Below the pieces are notes generated by a model that was not told the origin of the DNA, did no database searches, and saw only the letters and a program-made list of their open reading frames with translations. Shown here piece after piece: positions 32,930 to 43,442 of a stretch of 64,000 nucleotides of DNA. This stretch comes from Kappaphycus alvarezii (Eukaryota; Rhodophyta; Florideophyceae; Gigartinales; Solieriaceae): the NCBI GenBank assembly GCA_002205965.3, contig NADL03000590.1, positions 253,001 through 317,000 of the forward strand, read 5' to 3'. The position numbers and the translations under genes are program-made. The stretch's first letter is position 1; every line of letters starts with the position of its first letter.

Positions 32930-35121
32930 TATTTTTAAGAAAAAATACAGGTGCAGAATCTGTAAAACTGTTCGAGCTATCGGAATAGGGCCTACCACTG
33001 TCAATTTTCACTTATCCTCGAGACACAAGACAGTGGATTCCAGCAAAAAAAATTCGTGCCATCAACTCGCAATTCAGCTCTGACTGGACATAAAATCCAA
33101 AGAGATCTCTCTCGGATACTCCAAGCGAAGGTACCGAAGAAGGGTTTAGTTCAGTCTAGGTTATAAATTTGTGCGCTGAATGGGTTGCATTAAGCCAGAG
33201 ATCTCAATCAATTATCGAGGATGTTGAGTTTCGAAATATCATGAAAGAATTTGCTTCAGAGTAACATATGGTCAGTCATCAGTCCGTCATGAAGCGTTTA
33301 CGCAATGCTGAGAAAGATGTGGATGGTCAAAATTTAAAGGATCTTGAGGAGGTCAGCGTGCTTGCTGCAACGACAGACGTTTGGACATCTGAAAATAACG
33401 AGTACTACTCATCTTGGACAGTTTCATACATAGATGAAAATTGGGATTTCCAAAACATGATGATTGCCTCCTCAAAGCTGAAGGGAATACATTTTGGAAA
33501 GGAGTTGTCTGCCTTACTGATAGATATTGCCAAGAAGGTCGACATTCTGAAGAAGGTTCCATTAGTCACAACTGATAATGCATCAATTGCTAGGAAGCAG
33601 GTAAGACTTACAGCCAAAGAAGTTGGAATTTTACATGATATTTTGAGTCAGATCTTATCGAGAAAGAGCCAATGCAAGAAGGTGGATCTGCCGGTAAATC
33701 TGTAAGTAATATTTAATCATTACAATAAGAGGAATAACTGTCGCTGATATCATCCAGTGATGCAATCAATTCAAGTTCTGAATCAATATTCCACTCAACT
33801 TCCCAAGAAATATCCAATGAGAACGATGAAACCTAATTCGAAATTTCCGACCTTCTATCAAAAGATGACAGTGAGATTCCTACTGTAACACAAGACTGCT
33901 TGCTACTCTTTGGTGACACGACAAAGTCAACCAATCGCCCGTATCATATTACTCAACCTCTTCTACTATCTTGGAATAGCATTTCTTTGCGGCATTTTCT
34001 TATCAACTGTCCGTCAAGGAGGCGTTCGAAAGGGGAGACGTTTCTGCAGCTGTTTCAGTTATACGCCACACCATGAAATTCTTTGAGAAGTCCTTAAAGA
34101 CTGGAACCTATCGTCTGAAGAAATTGAAAGAGCGTAAGCAGAAAGTTTTGAGATCTATAGTGCATGTACCAACGGGGTGGGGAACCACTGCAGCTATGAT
34201 AAAGATGTTTCTGAAGTTGGAACCCTGCCTTACAGCGACTACTGAAAAGATGTATGCAGGTATCGTGAATGGTCTGGAGGCGGGCCCGGTGAGAAACCAT
34301 CTCCCTGTGAAATCCTTACTTTGAGAGCTTTTCTTGATTTTTTCAATTCAATTTAAGGAAGCACCACGATTCTTTGTAAAAAGTATGGTCCGAGAATGCA
34401 CTTAAAAGATGTCTGCACAGCAAAACGTTTACGGAAAATCAAGTAAATTCAGGATCAACCGAACCGTAATTCCTGTATTCATGATTTAGCATCCATTTTG
34501 TCAAATTTGGTTCTTGAAAGGAGGGCAAAGAACAATTTGGAATTCCCGATGGCTGCAAATTGTGCTTATTTGGCATCTCTGCTCACACCTTAGTTCAAAA
34601 AAATGAAGCAGAAGGCCTATCTTGGTGGCATTTATGCATACAAGCTTTCTGACATCAATACAGTGAAATTGATGTGTGCAATGAGCAAAAAATATTTTCC
34701 AGAAGAAGTGAATGAAGAAATAGCTTGTCAAGTTTCAAAAGACGTAGAGTCATCCAAGGTTCCAGGAAAGGGCTTTCTTTCATTTTTCGCAGAAAATTCT
34801 TTGGATAGCGCAAATGATTGCTATAGAAGCATTGAGGAGGAATTTCGTATTTGTATGGCTACTGCAAAGGCTCAAAGTGATTCATGCCCTCTCGAGTTTT
34901 GGAAGAAGAACTGCCAATAATTCCCTCTTCTTTCTCGCGTGGCACGCTTGATATTCAAGCCCACTGCAGAATCTACCGTTTCTGAACGTGTTTTCAGCGT
35001 CGCTAGAACTGTCAGATCTAAGAAAAGATCGCCTCTATCTTCGGACATGACAGAATGTCTTGTCAAGGTGGTGCATTATCTGAAGAAATACAAGCGTTTT
35101 CCTACTAATGATAATTGCTAG
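32930..35121 (+). mobile_element. hAT-family transposase pseudogene
   Basis: The plus strand shows the hAT layout. A BED zinc finger comes first (YRCRICK at 32945-32966, then NFHLSSRHK near 33008-33033). An open 145-codon segment follows (33268-33705) with AATTDVWTSENNEYYSSWTV, IHFGKELSALL and LVTTDNAS; the Asp of TDNAS is the conserved second catalytic region. A middle part (33990-34320 and 34480-34860) includes AANCAYLASLLTP and the usual FKKMK. The C-terminal dimerisation domain has CPLEFWKKNCQ, FPLLSRVARL, then AESTVSERVFSVARTVRSKK (34870-35060). Breaks occur at 33050-33240, 33706-33990, 34320-34480 and a stop at 34918-34920. A complete hAT protein is about 600-700 residues, and this one covers most of that length in pieces. 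Ends are uncertain; cactgg-rich sequence at 32030-32190 and 35430-35600 may be its terminal regions. Confidence 0.8.
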
Positions 35122-36241
35122 TATATTGAGCATTGATTTAAGTTTTATGTCTCTTCCTCTCTTTCTCAGGGCAAGACTCCTAAGTCAGCAAATGCAGACC
35201 TTTGAGATAAATTAGAACTATTCTCTCTTCTTTAAACTTACGAACTTAGTTCAATAGCTTAGAAGTTATCTCTAAGGTATTCGAAAGAAGTATTGAGGAA
35301 CTGTGTTCAAAAATTCTAGTGAATAGCTAAGGAGCTTTTCTTAATGAAACGACTTTGGCTATTGGTTCAGCTATGGCACGTCGGAAGGATAGAGTTGTAT
35401 AACTTAGAATAAATCAGTACTACTTGGTCAAGGGCACTGGCCACTGCAATGTACTGTACAGAAGTGCCTACCCAGGGGCACTGGGGACTAGTGCTTCGAC
35501 CAGGGGCACTGGCGAAGCACTGGCGAGGCAATGGCAGTATATTACCAAATAGTGCCACTATATTCTCCATTACCAGGGTAGCACTATTATTGCCTGGTAA
35601 TGTACTGTTCTAGACCTCTCAACGAAATACGAGGGATACTAAAAAAGAGGCAATACTGTTCTAGAACCACATTTGAATACACCGACATGCATTATTTTTA
35701 ATGAAATATAAGGATATTGCAAATTTTATGCGGCTCTACTGTAAAGACTGCCAATTACATAAGATTCAAAAAATGCTCCGAGAATACAGTACTAACTAAA
35801 GTCGCCCGCCTTTTATTGAATGAGGCGAACAACTGAAATATTAATCAGTCTGTAAAAGTTTGAGTGATCTCTTGCCCGGCAAGCAGACACCGGTTGTACT
35901 ATGCAAACCCTTTCTCTGTACAAACTGATCAAAGCAGCCCAAAATACCCTGTTCTCGACCTGAAACCACCCATACAAATTGGACTAGCACTATGCCACGT
36001 AGACTCCCCCCCAGGGCCCAGACTCAACTCAAAGACACAGAATGACTCTGATGGCGAAGAGTGCGCAAAAAGCACGCCCCAGGCAAATCAGGCGCTTTTA
36101 CTTTTCACAGACGCAACAGTAGAGCTCAATGCGGAGCTGCAAAATTACAGCGCAATTACAGCCTACGAAAAAGACGAGAAAAGGGCTCTCCTTGCCCATA
36201 TTTTGACACTTTTTATGAACAGGCGGTGCCGGGGCCATTTT
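35122..36241. other. Right flank of the hAT element and intergenic sequence
   Basis: The stretch at 35430-35600 is rich in ggcactgg and ccagggg words, as in the left flank at 32040-32180. A 131-codon plus-strand frame (35864-36259) leads into the next transposase fragment. Its last part (AYEKDEKRALLAHILTLFMN) could be the start of that protein, but it has no firm motif. Confidence 0.4.
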
Positions 36242-37060
36242 AAGCATGACAAATTTTAGTGTGGAGGAATTTCAAAAACTATGGGATTTTTTTGGAGGTA
36301 CATCGAACGAAACTACAATGTTGCAAAGGGGAGAAAGAGCGACATCACAGAGAAGTATGCGCTTTTTATGATGTTAGCAACGCTGAAAGCTGGTGGTCAA
36401 TGCGACTGGATAGCTCGAATGTTTGAAGAAAAAGGACCTTCGTTTGAAGCATTTATGAATAAGTTTGTAATTTTAATTTCGGACTTTATTTTTGAAGCTG
36501 CAGTCACATCTATTGATGCGCAGTATTCGATGCAAAAATCAATTTTAGAATGACATTTCAGTCCTTTCCATACGCTCGCTACGCAACTGACGTGACTTTT
36601 TAGAAGTCATACAGGCCCAGTAGAAACGTACAGGAAGAAAAAAGTATTTCAGTGGAAAGAATAAACTGCATGAGTATAAAGTTGAGAAATCTGTGCCCCC
36701 AACGGTCCTGCGATTGGTTGCTCTCTGCACTATCGAGTGTCGGTTTCTGATTTAATTTTATTTTCGTTCTTTGAAACTCGAATCAGGAGAGTATTAATCT
36801 CCTGACCAGAGAGAATTTCTCACTCAACACCAAAATATGTGGGCCATGCTTATAGATAAGGGCTACAATGGAGCAGCGGAGATTTACAGGGCAGCTATTC
36901 CCAAGAAATATCCCACGTGATGGGAATCTATCGAGAGCTGATGAGAATAGAAATATCAGGATTCCTAGCGACCAGATTATGGTTGAAATTTTTTTAGACG
37001 GCTCAGAGGTCTCCGTAACGTTGTAGACGGAAAATGGAGGTGTACTCCATGGAAAATATA
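36242..37060 (+). mobile_element. DDE_Tnp_4-like (Harbinger-type) transposase pseudogene
   Basis: The plus strand reads YIERNYNVAKGRKSDI, LFMMLATLKAGGQCDWIARM, FEEKGPSFEAFMNKFV (36300-36470). It then reads RYATDVTF (about 36571-36594), SYRPSRN, EKKYFSGKNKLHEYKVEKSV (36636-36697), and AMLIDKGYNGAAEIYRAAIP (36845-36905). NFFRRLRGLRNVV follows near 36990-37025. The order ATDVTF, YFSGKHKLYGYK-like, then DKGYxGA and NFFGRL-like is that of harbinger-related DDE_Tnp_4 transposases, with candidate catalytic Asp in ATDV and IDKGY. The second metal ligand lies in the broken central stretch. At least four stops or frame changes are present. Confidence 0.65.
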
Positions 37061-37309
37061 CTAGTTTACGGTAAAATTTGGTGCTAAGTTCTAATATGGA
37101 TTCAGACTTAAGGGGAAATTAGCAGAAAACTAGATTTGTTTAAAGATGTGAACGAAAAATAGATAAATAAGCGGAATTCTATAGAGTACAACTAATTCAA
37201 AACAGAATTAATGGCGGGAAAAAGGGTATTGACCGAAACAGAATGCCATCGGATAAAGCATAAACGATTCGCAACCCCCCAAAAACGCAGCGATCTAACT
37301 ATTCTACAA

Positions 37310-38270
37310 AGATGACTCGAATTAAGTTACTTTCTCAATTTGAGAAAGGCCAAATACTGGCCATGCATAATTAGTGCGTAAGTGACAGGGAAACTGTCAA
37401 GCGTTTAAAACAATCCCAAGGAACCGTACAAGGCTTTTTGAAGCATCCCCGGATGGTGTACTCGCGAAAATGTCGTGAAATGCCAAGAAAATCACGAAAC
37501 GCCAAGTCCGGCGTCTAGTAAGGGAGAAAGCAAAGGGGAAGAAATCATTGTGTGAACTGCAAATCGCTATTCAATTGAAAATCGGCGTTCGACGGTTACA
37601 TCCGTTTGCTAAATAATACCCCTCATTTGAAGTACAAGAAAATGATCAAGCGTCCATCAATGTAGCAAAGGCGCAAAGATGCGAGTTTAGAGTGGGCAAA
37701 AGAAATGTTGCAAAAAGGGCCCAAATTCTGGCGTACTGTCGTTTTCTCCGACGAAAAAGTTTAATTTAGATGACCCAGATGGTTATCAAGTTACTGTCAT
37801 GATTTTAGAACAGAGGAGGGGATTTTTAGCACCTCATCAAGGGGGACAGTCCGTCATGATATGAAGGGCCATTTCGTACCACTGAGTTTCGCTTTTTTTC
37901 AAATTCCATGAGAAAGCTGACTCCATTTCCTATTGTCACATCCTAGAGAAGGATTCGTTACCATTTGAGGCGGATTAAATGGGAGAGAACTAGATTTTTC
38001 AACAAGATGGTGCTGCCCCCACCGCTCCAACTATACAAAAAATTGGTTATGCAGCAACAACATACTATGTTTTGGAGTGGCCTGCCAAGTCCCCAGACCC
38101 TAACATTATCGAAAATGTCTAGGGACTAATGGGGCGGAAGGTTTATCACAATGAGAGACAGTTTATTACTGTTGAAGATCTTACAGACAGGGCGTTAGAT
38201 GTGTGGGAGGACCTGTCTGAAGAATGCCTCCACAGTCTTTACGATTCCATTCCCAGGGGATGCCAGTAAG
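37310..38270 (+). mobile_element. Tc1/mariner transposase pseudogene
   Basis: It starts at an ATG near 37312 (MTRIKLLSQFEKGQILAM) and ends with LHSLYDSIPRGCQ at 38270, about the 320 codons expected for Tc1-like proteins. The DDE landmarks are FSDEK (37745-37760), IFQQDGAAPTAPT (about 37996-38035) and EWPAKSPDPNIIENV (38072-38116), consistent with a DD34E-type triad. Three tryptophans of the family (in VMIW, ENW and NVWG) are replaced by stops through TGG to TGA or TAG changes. Further stops and one frame change occur in the N-terminal half. No terminal inverted repeats were located in the flanks. Confidence 0.8.
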
Positions 38271-38422
38271 TACTAAATTTGCTTTTGTAAAGATTTGATT
38301 GAGTTGTTATATATACAATGTCGTGTACTTATCCGTTTTTCTTTCGGGTTTTTAAAGATATCTCCGTTTTAGTCATTTCTCTCTTAAAGGTGAGAGAAGT
38401 GTATTTATAGGAATTTCGCACA

Positions 38423-38442
38423 CTGTAAAGTACTGTACTGTA
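38423..38442. repeat. Direct repeat, left copy (candidate target-site duplication)
   Basis: The sequence ctgtaaagtactgtactgta is identical to 39375-39394. It lies immediately outside the 3' end of the reverse-transcriptase fragment. Confidence 0.6.
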
Positions 38443-39374
38443 GAGTCTCAAATTTTATTGCATTAAGTATCACTATATTGCTAGCTAAGAGCTAACAGGA
38501 TGGTCCACATCGTCCACGTGCAGCGACATGCGCGAGAAAATAGCTTGCGCAACTTACGACCAGAAAGTGCAACTGATGCGACTCAACACGTGCTTGCGGA
38601 TCACTCCGACAGGGGTGCCGAACTTCTCCGCAATACGCGGCAGAAGACCCTCTATGAAGAGGAAGGTGGCAGGCGAAGGTGACCCAGAGAATCAAACACC
38701 AGCGGTTGGAATTCAAAGTTGGGGGCTTGGGTCGGGTTGTCTGAGGGCGGTGCCAGACGCCGCGAAATTTTTCGTTCCAGGTCAGTCACCTTGCTGCGGT
38801 GAGCTGTAGGCGCTGCACCGCCCATTTCACGGGTGGCCCTCGACCGTATGTTGTCCTTGAACGGAGAGACGACGGTGACATCGCAGGTAACGGGGCGGAC
38901 CGCGTTGCCGTCGGGGGCAAGCGGTGGGTGGACAAGGATGTCAGCGGGTCGAAGCTCAGTACCTGGGACAAGGAGTGGGGCCTCCAACTGGCAGTCTAGG
39001 CCTGCTGCGCGGGCGATACGACCGGTCATGACGTTGCGTAGCGAGTTATGCCGGTGTTTGCGACCGAATCCAGATGGGCACAGGTCGACTGCGTGATCTC
39101 CCCAGCTGTCCATCGGGCGTTTACAATGCTAGCAGTTCCGAGGAAGCGAGTCGTCATAAACAGACAGTCCGAGGAAACGTCGTATCATGATCTTCCAGTG
39201 TACGGCAGACACTTCCGTGTCGGCGGAGGTATGTGCGAACAGGAAGGCGGCACCAGGGCCATTGCGGAATGCGAGGCTGCGGATCCGGTCCCGCACTGCG
39301 GCGTGCGGTGTGGTCATCGGGATTCGGGCAGCGAGCACATACCTCTTCAGCCCAGTGTACCTTGGCCTACTGCC
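38443..39374 (-). mobile_element. 5'-truncated reverse-transcriptase element, C-terminal part
   Basis: The minus strand reads AFRNGPGAAFLFAHTSADTE and IRRFLGLSVYDDSLPRNC (39285-39130). It continues with SWGDHAVDLCPSGFGRKHRH and NSLRNVM (39110-39030), then RPADILVHPPLAPDG and TCDVTVVSPF (38950-38850). This matches the region after the polymerase domain of algal and oomycete reverse-transcriptase proteins: a zinc-knuckle-like H...C...RHN stretch and an RPADI...DVTV module. A frame change near 38660 leads into PRIAEKFGTPVG and a final short run. The polymerase domain is absent. On the minus strand an AATAAA (about 38461-38456) lies near the 3' end, and both ends abut a perfect 20-bp direct repeat. 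This fits a 5'-truncated insertion by target-primed reverse transcription. Confidence 0.65.
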
Positions 39375-39394
39375 CTGTAAAGTACTGTACTGTA
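39375..39394. repeat. Direct repeat, right copy (candidate target-site duplication)
   Basis: Exact match of 20 bp to 38423-38442, on the truncated side of the reverse-transcriptase fragment. Confidence 0.6.
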
Positions 39395-39915
39395 CAGTAG
39401 TTGCAAGAAGAAGAATAACGCTTTATTGTTTGAAGACAAGTCCGCACTGCACAGGACCTCGGGTTCTGCTAGACGGACAAAAAAATACGACTATTTTCAA
39501 ATATTTCAACGATTACAGCATTACAATGCTGTAAATCAAACCTGTAGCACTCAAACAGCTTCGTTATCTGCATTACCGTAGCACGCACTGTAAGGGGATC
39601 CTTACAGTTAATTAATGTTCTCGGGAAATTGTTGCTCTAAACGTAAACTTGCACCTGGAACCGTATCTCCAATTTACTGTAGCGGAGATTATTTGCGTTG
39701 AGGTGACGTTTCAGCCAAACAAGAGTCAAGCTTGTGATCTGAACAGGCATTGTTTCGCTCCAGGTCAAGCTAACCGTCGATATTCCTGCATATTCATCCT
39801 GCGTATCTAGCCAAATCTCCGTCAGTCCTTTTCCAGCCAAGTTGAAGCCTACACACGCGCTCGCGATCAAACTTGCCATCAGCGCGATCGTGCCAACCCT
39901 CTCTCCAACATCAAC
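39395..39915. other. Upstream region of the DnaJ-like gene
   Basis: About 520 bp. A 101-codon minus-strand frame (39942-39637) overlaps the start of the DnaJ-like gene; it is unrecognised and probably spurious. Promoter elements could not be identified. A run of C/T-rich sequence precedes the ATG. Confidence 0.35.
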
Positions 39916-40539
39916 ATGAGAGAACTCGCAGCATTCGTTCAAGGCACCGGACTACCACTTCGCCAAAACTCTCGTCTGCGTTCCGGCGTTCTTGTGTGCC
40001 ATGCGTCACCTCCAAGCCAAAACGGCTCCAACCACGCCGCCAACGGGAGCGACTCTGACCACTCTCACCCACAAAAGAAACAAAAGCCACAAAGGACCAT
40101 CAAATCAAGTGCTACATGGGCCAATGTTTTTTTGCCAGAATTCGGAAGCAAGGGCCCTGGTTCGCGTCCTCATGCAGATCTTCGTCCAATGAGTCTCCGC
40201 ACGGAGGAAGAAGGAAAAGGCATTTGCGATAATTGCGATGGTACTGGGGTTACAGTCTGCAGTTTTTGCAACGGACTTGACATTTATGCTGCAGACGGAT
40301 CTCAAGTCATTTGTCCCGCCTGCAATGGCGAAAAATATGTCACATGTACCGTATGTTTCGGCACAGGCAAGGAGATCGAATTGGTAAGTATCCCACTGCC
40401 CGGGGTTCCACTTTCAAGTCAACATCCCTGTACCCTTTCTTTATTCTTGTTTCTAACCGTTCCGTCGCCCCGCGATTGTGACCCTCTTTAGACTGAAAAC
40501 TGGTGGGAGAAGGGAGTGGCTGCCCTGTTTAAGAGTTAA
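39916..40539 (+). CDS. Plastid-type DnaJ-like zinc-finger protein (two exons)
   Basis: The coding sequence joins 39916-40383 and 40492-40539, giving 171 residues. Residues 1 to about 35 are basic and Ser-rich without acidic residues after Glu3, compatible with a plastid transit peptide; a hydrophilic linker follows. The DnaJ cysteine-rich zinc domain has four CxxC pairs: C104/C107 (CDNCDGTG), C115/C118, C133/C136 and C144/C147 (CTVCFGTG). There is no J domain. This architecture is known from plant BSD2-like chaperones, which assist Rubisco assembly in plastids, and from small thiol-folding factors. I do not assign BSD2 because the domain alone is not specific. Exon 2 adds LTENWWEKGVAALFKS; the W-W stretch looks like a conserved tail. 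The ATG at 39916 is chosen because it gives a transit-like N-terminus. Continued reading through the intron would add an unlikely tail and miss the family ending. Confidence 0.75.
40384..40491 (+). other. Spliceosomal intron of the DnaJ-like gene
   Basis: The 108-bp intron begins gtaagt and ends ctttag. A branch-point-like ctaac lies at 40453-40457 and a pyrimidine-rich stretch at 40425-40470. It falls between codons 156 and 157 (phase 0). All consensus signals are strong. Prediction is from sequence only. Confidence 0.75.
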
Positions 40540-41424
40540 CAACGTTTCGAATATACAGACATCGGCGGTTTGGCGAGGCGTGCGCTGACGCTCTACACCG
40601 ATTTATCCGAATCGCTGTTCAAATGTAACACCTTACGGGAGCCTTAGCGCGAGTAAAATGGCACTAGCACGCCCAAACGGCCTGACTTACAAGAGGATCA
40701 CCAGCGACGCATGTTTCTTTGGAGGAATGATCGACATGTCTGTCCTAATCGTTACATTATCATATTACTGCCACAGACATCGACGGGGTTCCTCGACGTA
40801 ATGGGAATTGCTCCACGTGAGTGACACGCAACCTAATTCACAGCCTCATATTTCTGTGCGCGTAACAACAGACCATTACGAGGAGTACCATCGCAAGCGC
40901 CTGGGGCATTGCCAAGTTGGCAGACGAGTTGTAGGCACGCAAGTGACATTTCGGTACCCATTGAACGAAATTTGGCACATTGCAGTTGGGCTCCCCTAAC
41001 AAAACCCGCCTTCCCAGGTGGCGGCCGTGTGCGGCCGTGACCGCAAGCACCACCTCCTGCAAATACTACCTTTCAGAGTCCGGCCGTGATTGTAAGGTAC
41101 TAGCCCTAACTACCTTAAGGGGTTGACTGACGCCAGCATGCCGAAATTACACCCTCTGTTTCGCCCAGGAGTGCAGCTATTGCCCGCGAAAGTTGAATCA
41201 CGGCTTGCTTGATGGTCACATGCGCTCGCTGTGACTTCGCATTGCCCTGTGCCCAGTGAACTGCATTATCCTTCTCATTGCAAGCCAACGAATCTCACTG
41301 CTGTGGAATCTAAACATCCCGTAACTCTGTCACAGTAGCTGCTCAACTTCTCCGAAAGCGTCTTACACGAAGTGAGAAAACTGCGCGACTTCAGACCAAC
41401 CATCACCCATCCTCTCAGTAGCTC
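40540..41424. other. Intergenic region between convergent genes
   Basis: This separates the 3' ends of the DnaJ-like gene and the LON/RING gene. It contains no supported gene. A cluster of cggccgtg words lies at 41024-41086. A canonical polyadenylation signal was not evident for either gene. Confidence 0.4.
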
Positions 41425-42813
41425 TTACTGGATGCAGCACTCCCTTCCACTATCACCGTTTGCTTCAGCTGTCGCTACTGCTGAATCCCTAAAACGTTCC
41501 AGGATGGTCATCATTTCCTTCAACCTTTTCATCGAATTTCGCATTTCTAACATGTTCTGTCTCTCGTTGTCATCGCTCACCAGCATGCCTGCCAGCCACA
41601 TCCCAAGAGCTCCGGGCCCTTGAGATTTGGTTGGCACATCTCCAGCCCTCTGCAGAGCGTGTTGCATCGTTGGTACCCTAGAGCCTTTCTCCATGAGCTT
41701 CTCCACGATATTCCTAACCTTCTCTTCAACCTCTTTCACCTCCTCCGTGTCTAAGTCTTCGTTATCTTCATACACTTCAGTGCGCCCAACAAGATATCCG
41801 TCTACCTCTGTCCGAGTACGCAGTTTGAATCTCTCTCGAGCCACGGTCTCAATGAGCGAACGCCCGTCAGGAAAGCGATCCGCTTTTGTCACCTCTAGGA
41901 TACATCCAACATCACGAAGCTCTAGACTTCCATCTCGAGTCCGCTTTAGCGCGATAAGCCCAAACTTGCGGCTTCCCTGCATTATTCGGCGCAACATAAG
42001 GCGGTAGCGTGGTTCAAAAATATGCATTGGAAATCTCTGCATTGGAAACACCACGGCATTCAGGGGGAAAAGGGGGAGGCGGCTCATTGCATTTTCCGCT
42101 GTTGGGGAATCACCCTCCACCTCCTTTCGACGATTACCGTATTCCTCCGGGAAACATAGTTGAATAGCATTTCGCAACACATTGGTAATCGGTATCGTAG
42201 AGGGGTCTTCCAGGTGAAGAACACTGCGACAAAGGGGGCACCTATCTGTGAAGTCAATAGCTCTCGATATGCAACTGCGGCAAAACGTGTGCCCACAAGG
42301 AGTTGTAACCGGCTCAAAAAGCAGCTTCGAGCATAGTACGCAGTCAAAATTCTCCATGAGGGATGAGATCAACTCGGAATCTTCCACCCGTCTGCGCTTC
42401 GAAGGGCTCGCCGCAGGAGTGCGGTTAGGCGACGCAAGACTCATTTGAACAACGTTGTCCTCCTTTTCTCTGGTGGGTTGATTCGACGGGGTAGTTAAGC
42501 TAGACCCAGCAGGTTGAGGTAGAGCTGATGCTTGCCGAGACTCGGCCTCTAATTGCGCACGACCCCGACGGTTTCCAGAAGCGATGAGCTGATGAACCTT
42601 GCTCAGTTCATGGACCAACATGGGGTTCTCTTCCAGTCTCAGGGCATCCTCCAGAAGCGCGCGGGCTTCTTCCGGGTGACCCTGAGAGACTAGAGCGTCA
42701 CTACGCCGCTTGGTGCTCATTGGGTCTTCGTACTCTGCAGCAGACAAACGGTTCTCTCTGGGAGACTCTGTCTCACGTCGCTCCATAGCAGTGCAGTGGT
42801 TCGAGTTGTCCAA
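41425..42813 (-). CDS. LON substrate-binding-domain RING-finger protein (LONRF-like E3 ligase)
   Basis: The intact gene encodes 462 residues with no intron. Residues 34-80 form one or two degenerate TPR-like helices (SQGHPEEARALLEDALRLEE). A Ser/Pro/Lys-rich linker follows. Residues 158-195 are a complete C3HC4 RING finger: C158, C161, C173, H175, C178, C181, C192, C195. Residues about 245-450 are a LON N-terminal substrate-binding domain, starting RLPLFPLNAVVFPMQRFPMH and including FEPRYRLMLRRIMQ. There is no AAA+ or protease domain. RING plus LON is the architecture of LONRF-type proteins, expected to act as ubiquitin ligases that recruit misfolded or regulatory substrates; the substrate is unknown. 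A second in-frame Met at residue 10 is an alternative start. The gene converges on the DnaJ-like gene. No targeting signal is visible, so a cytosolic or nuclear location is likely; KRRR at 139-142 could be a nuclear signal. Confidence 0.92.
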   Translation of the reverse strand: MDNSNHCTAMERRETESPRENRLSAAEYEDPMSTKRRSDALVSQGHPEEARALLEDALRLEENPMLVHELSKVHQLIASGNRRGRAQLEAESRQASALPQPAGSSLTTPSNQPTREKEDNVVQMSLASPNRTPAASPSKRRRVEDSELISSLMENFDCVLCSKLLFEPVTTPCGHTFCRSCISRAIDFTDRCPLCRSVLHLEDPSTIPITNVLRNAIQLCFPEEYGNRRKEVEGDSPTAENAMSRLPLFPLNAVVFPMQRFPMHIFEPRYRLMLRRIMQGSRKFGLIALKRTRDGSLELRDVGCILEVTKADRFPDGRSLIETVARERFKLRTRTEVDGYLVGRTEVYEDNEDLDTEEVKEVEEKVRNIVEKLMEKGSRVPTMQHALQRAGDVPTKSQGPGALGMWLAGMLVSDDNERQNMLEMRNSMKRLKEMMTILERFRDSAVATAEANGDSGRECCIQ

Positions 42814-43442
42814 TTATCTTCTCAAATCGCGGTTTGCTTCCGACCAGAAAAACTCTTGCACGAGAAGGGAATGCTCCAAGACTCTTTGGACGTAATTGTT
42901 CTGTGCGGTCGAATTTGCCGCTATCAACTGAATCACGAAACTGACTCCTTCAGCCTGCCGTGCGTTCTTGAATCCCGTTCTGGTTCTTCGATGTGTACTC
43001 AGTTTGGCCACTTGCCAAATGTTCACTCATTCCGGAATGAACGCAAGCGGGTTGAGCTTGAGAAAGGGGGCTTTTTTCAGCACAATGGTACGTAGCGAAT
43101 AAAACGTGTGCATATCAGATAACCAATCTTCTCACAAATTATTTTTTCTGGACCTGCGCATCTGTTCAGCGAATGGTAGAAAGAACAACGCAGCCAACCT
43201 CTTGCCTTGAACGTTGTAGACCAAACCAGTACTGTGACAACAGGTGGCACGTATCAGCCGAGTAAGTTCCATCGTACGGTGAAATTTCGCCAAACCCTTG
43301 TCCATATATGGCATGGGAACGTAGAAATTGCACAGCGTACCATACAGTACAGTACGGTATCAAGATATGCAGTACAACCTGCACACTATTCTTCAATGGG
43401 GGAAAATGTGGGTGATTTAATGTTTTAAAAATATGGTCGGTT
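42814..43442. other. Upstream region of the LON/RING gene
   Basis: No supported gene lies here. A TACTGTAC-type palindrome cluster (catacagtacagtacggta) lies at 43341-43359. A 99-codon plus-strand frame at 42796-43095 overlaps the start of the LON/RING gene antisense and is likely spurious. No core promoter element could be assigned. Confidence 0.35.

Noticed and set aside
41627-42007. 126-codon plus-strand frame
   Set aside because: It lies antisense inside the intact LON/RING gene and is a shadow of its codon usage.
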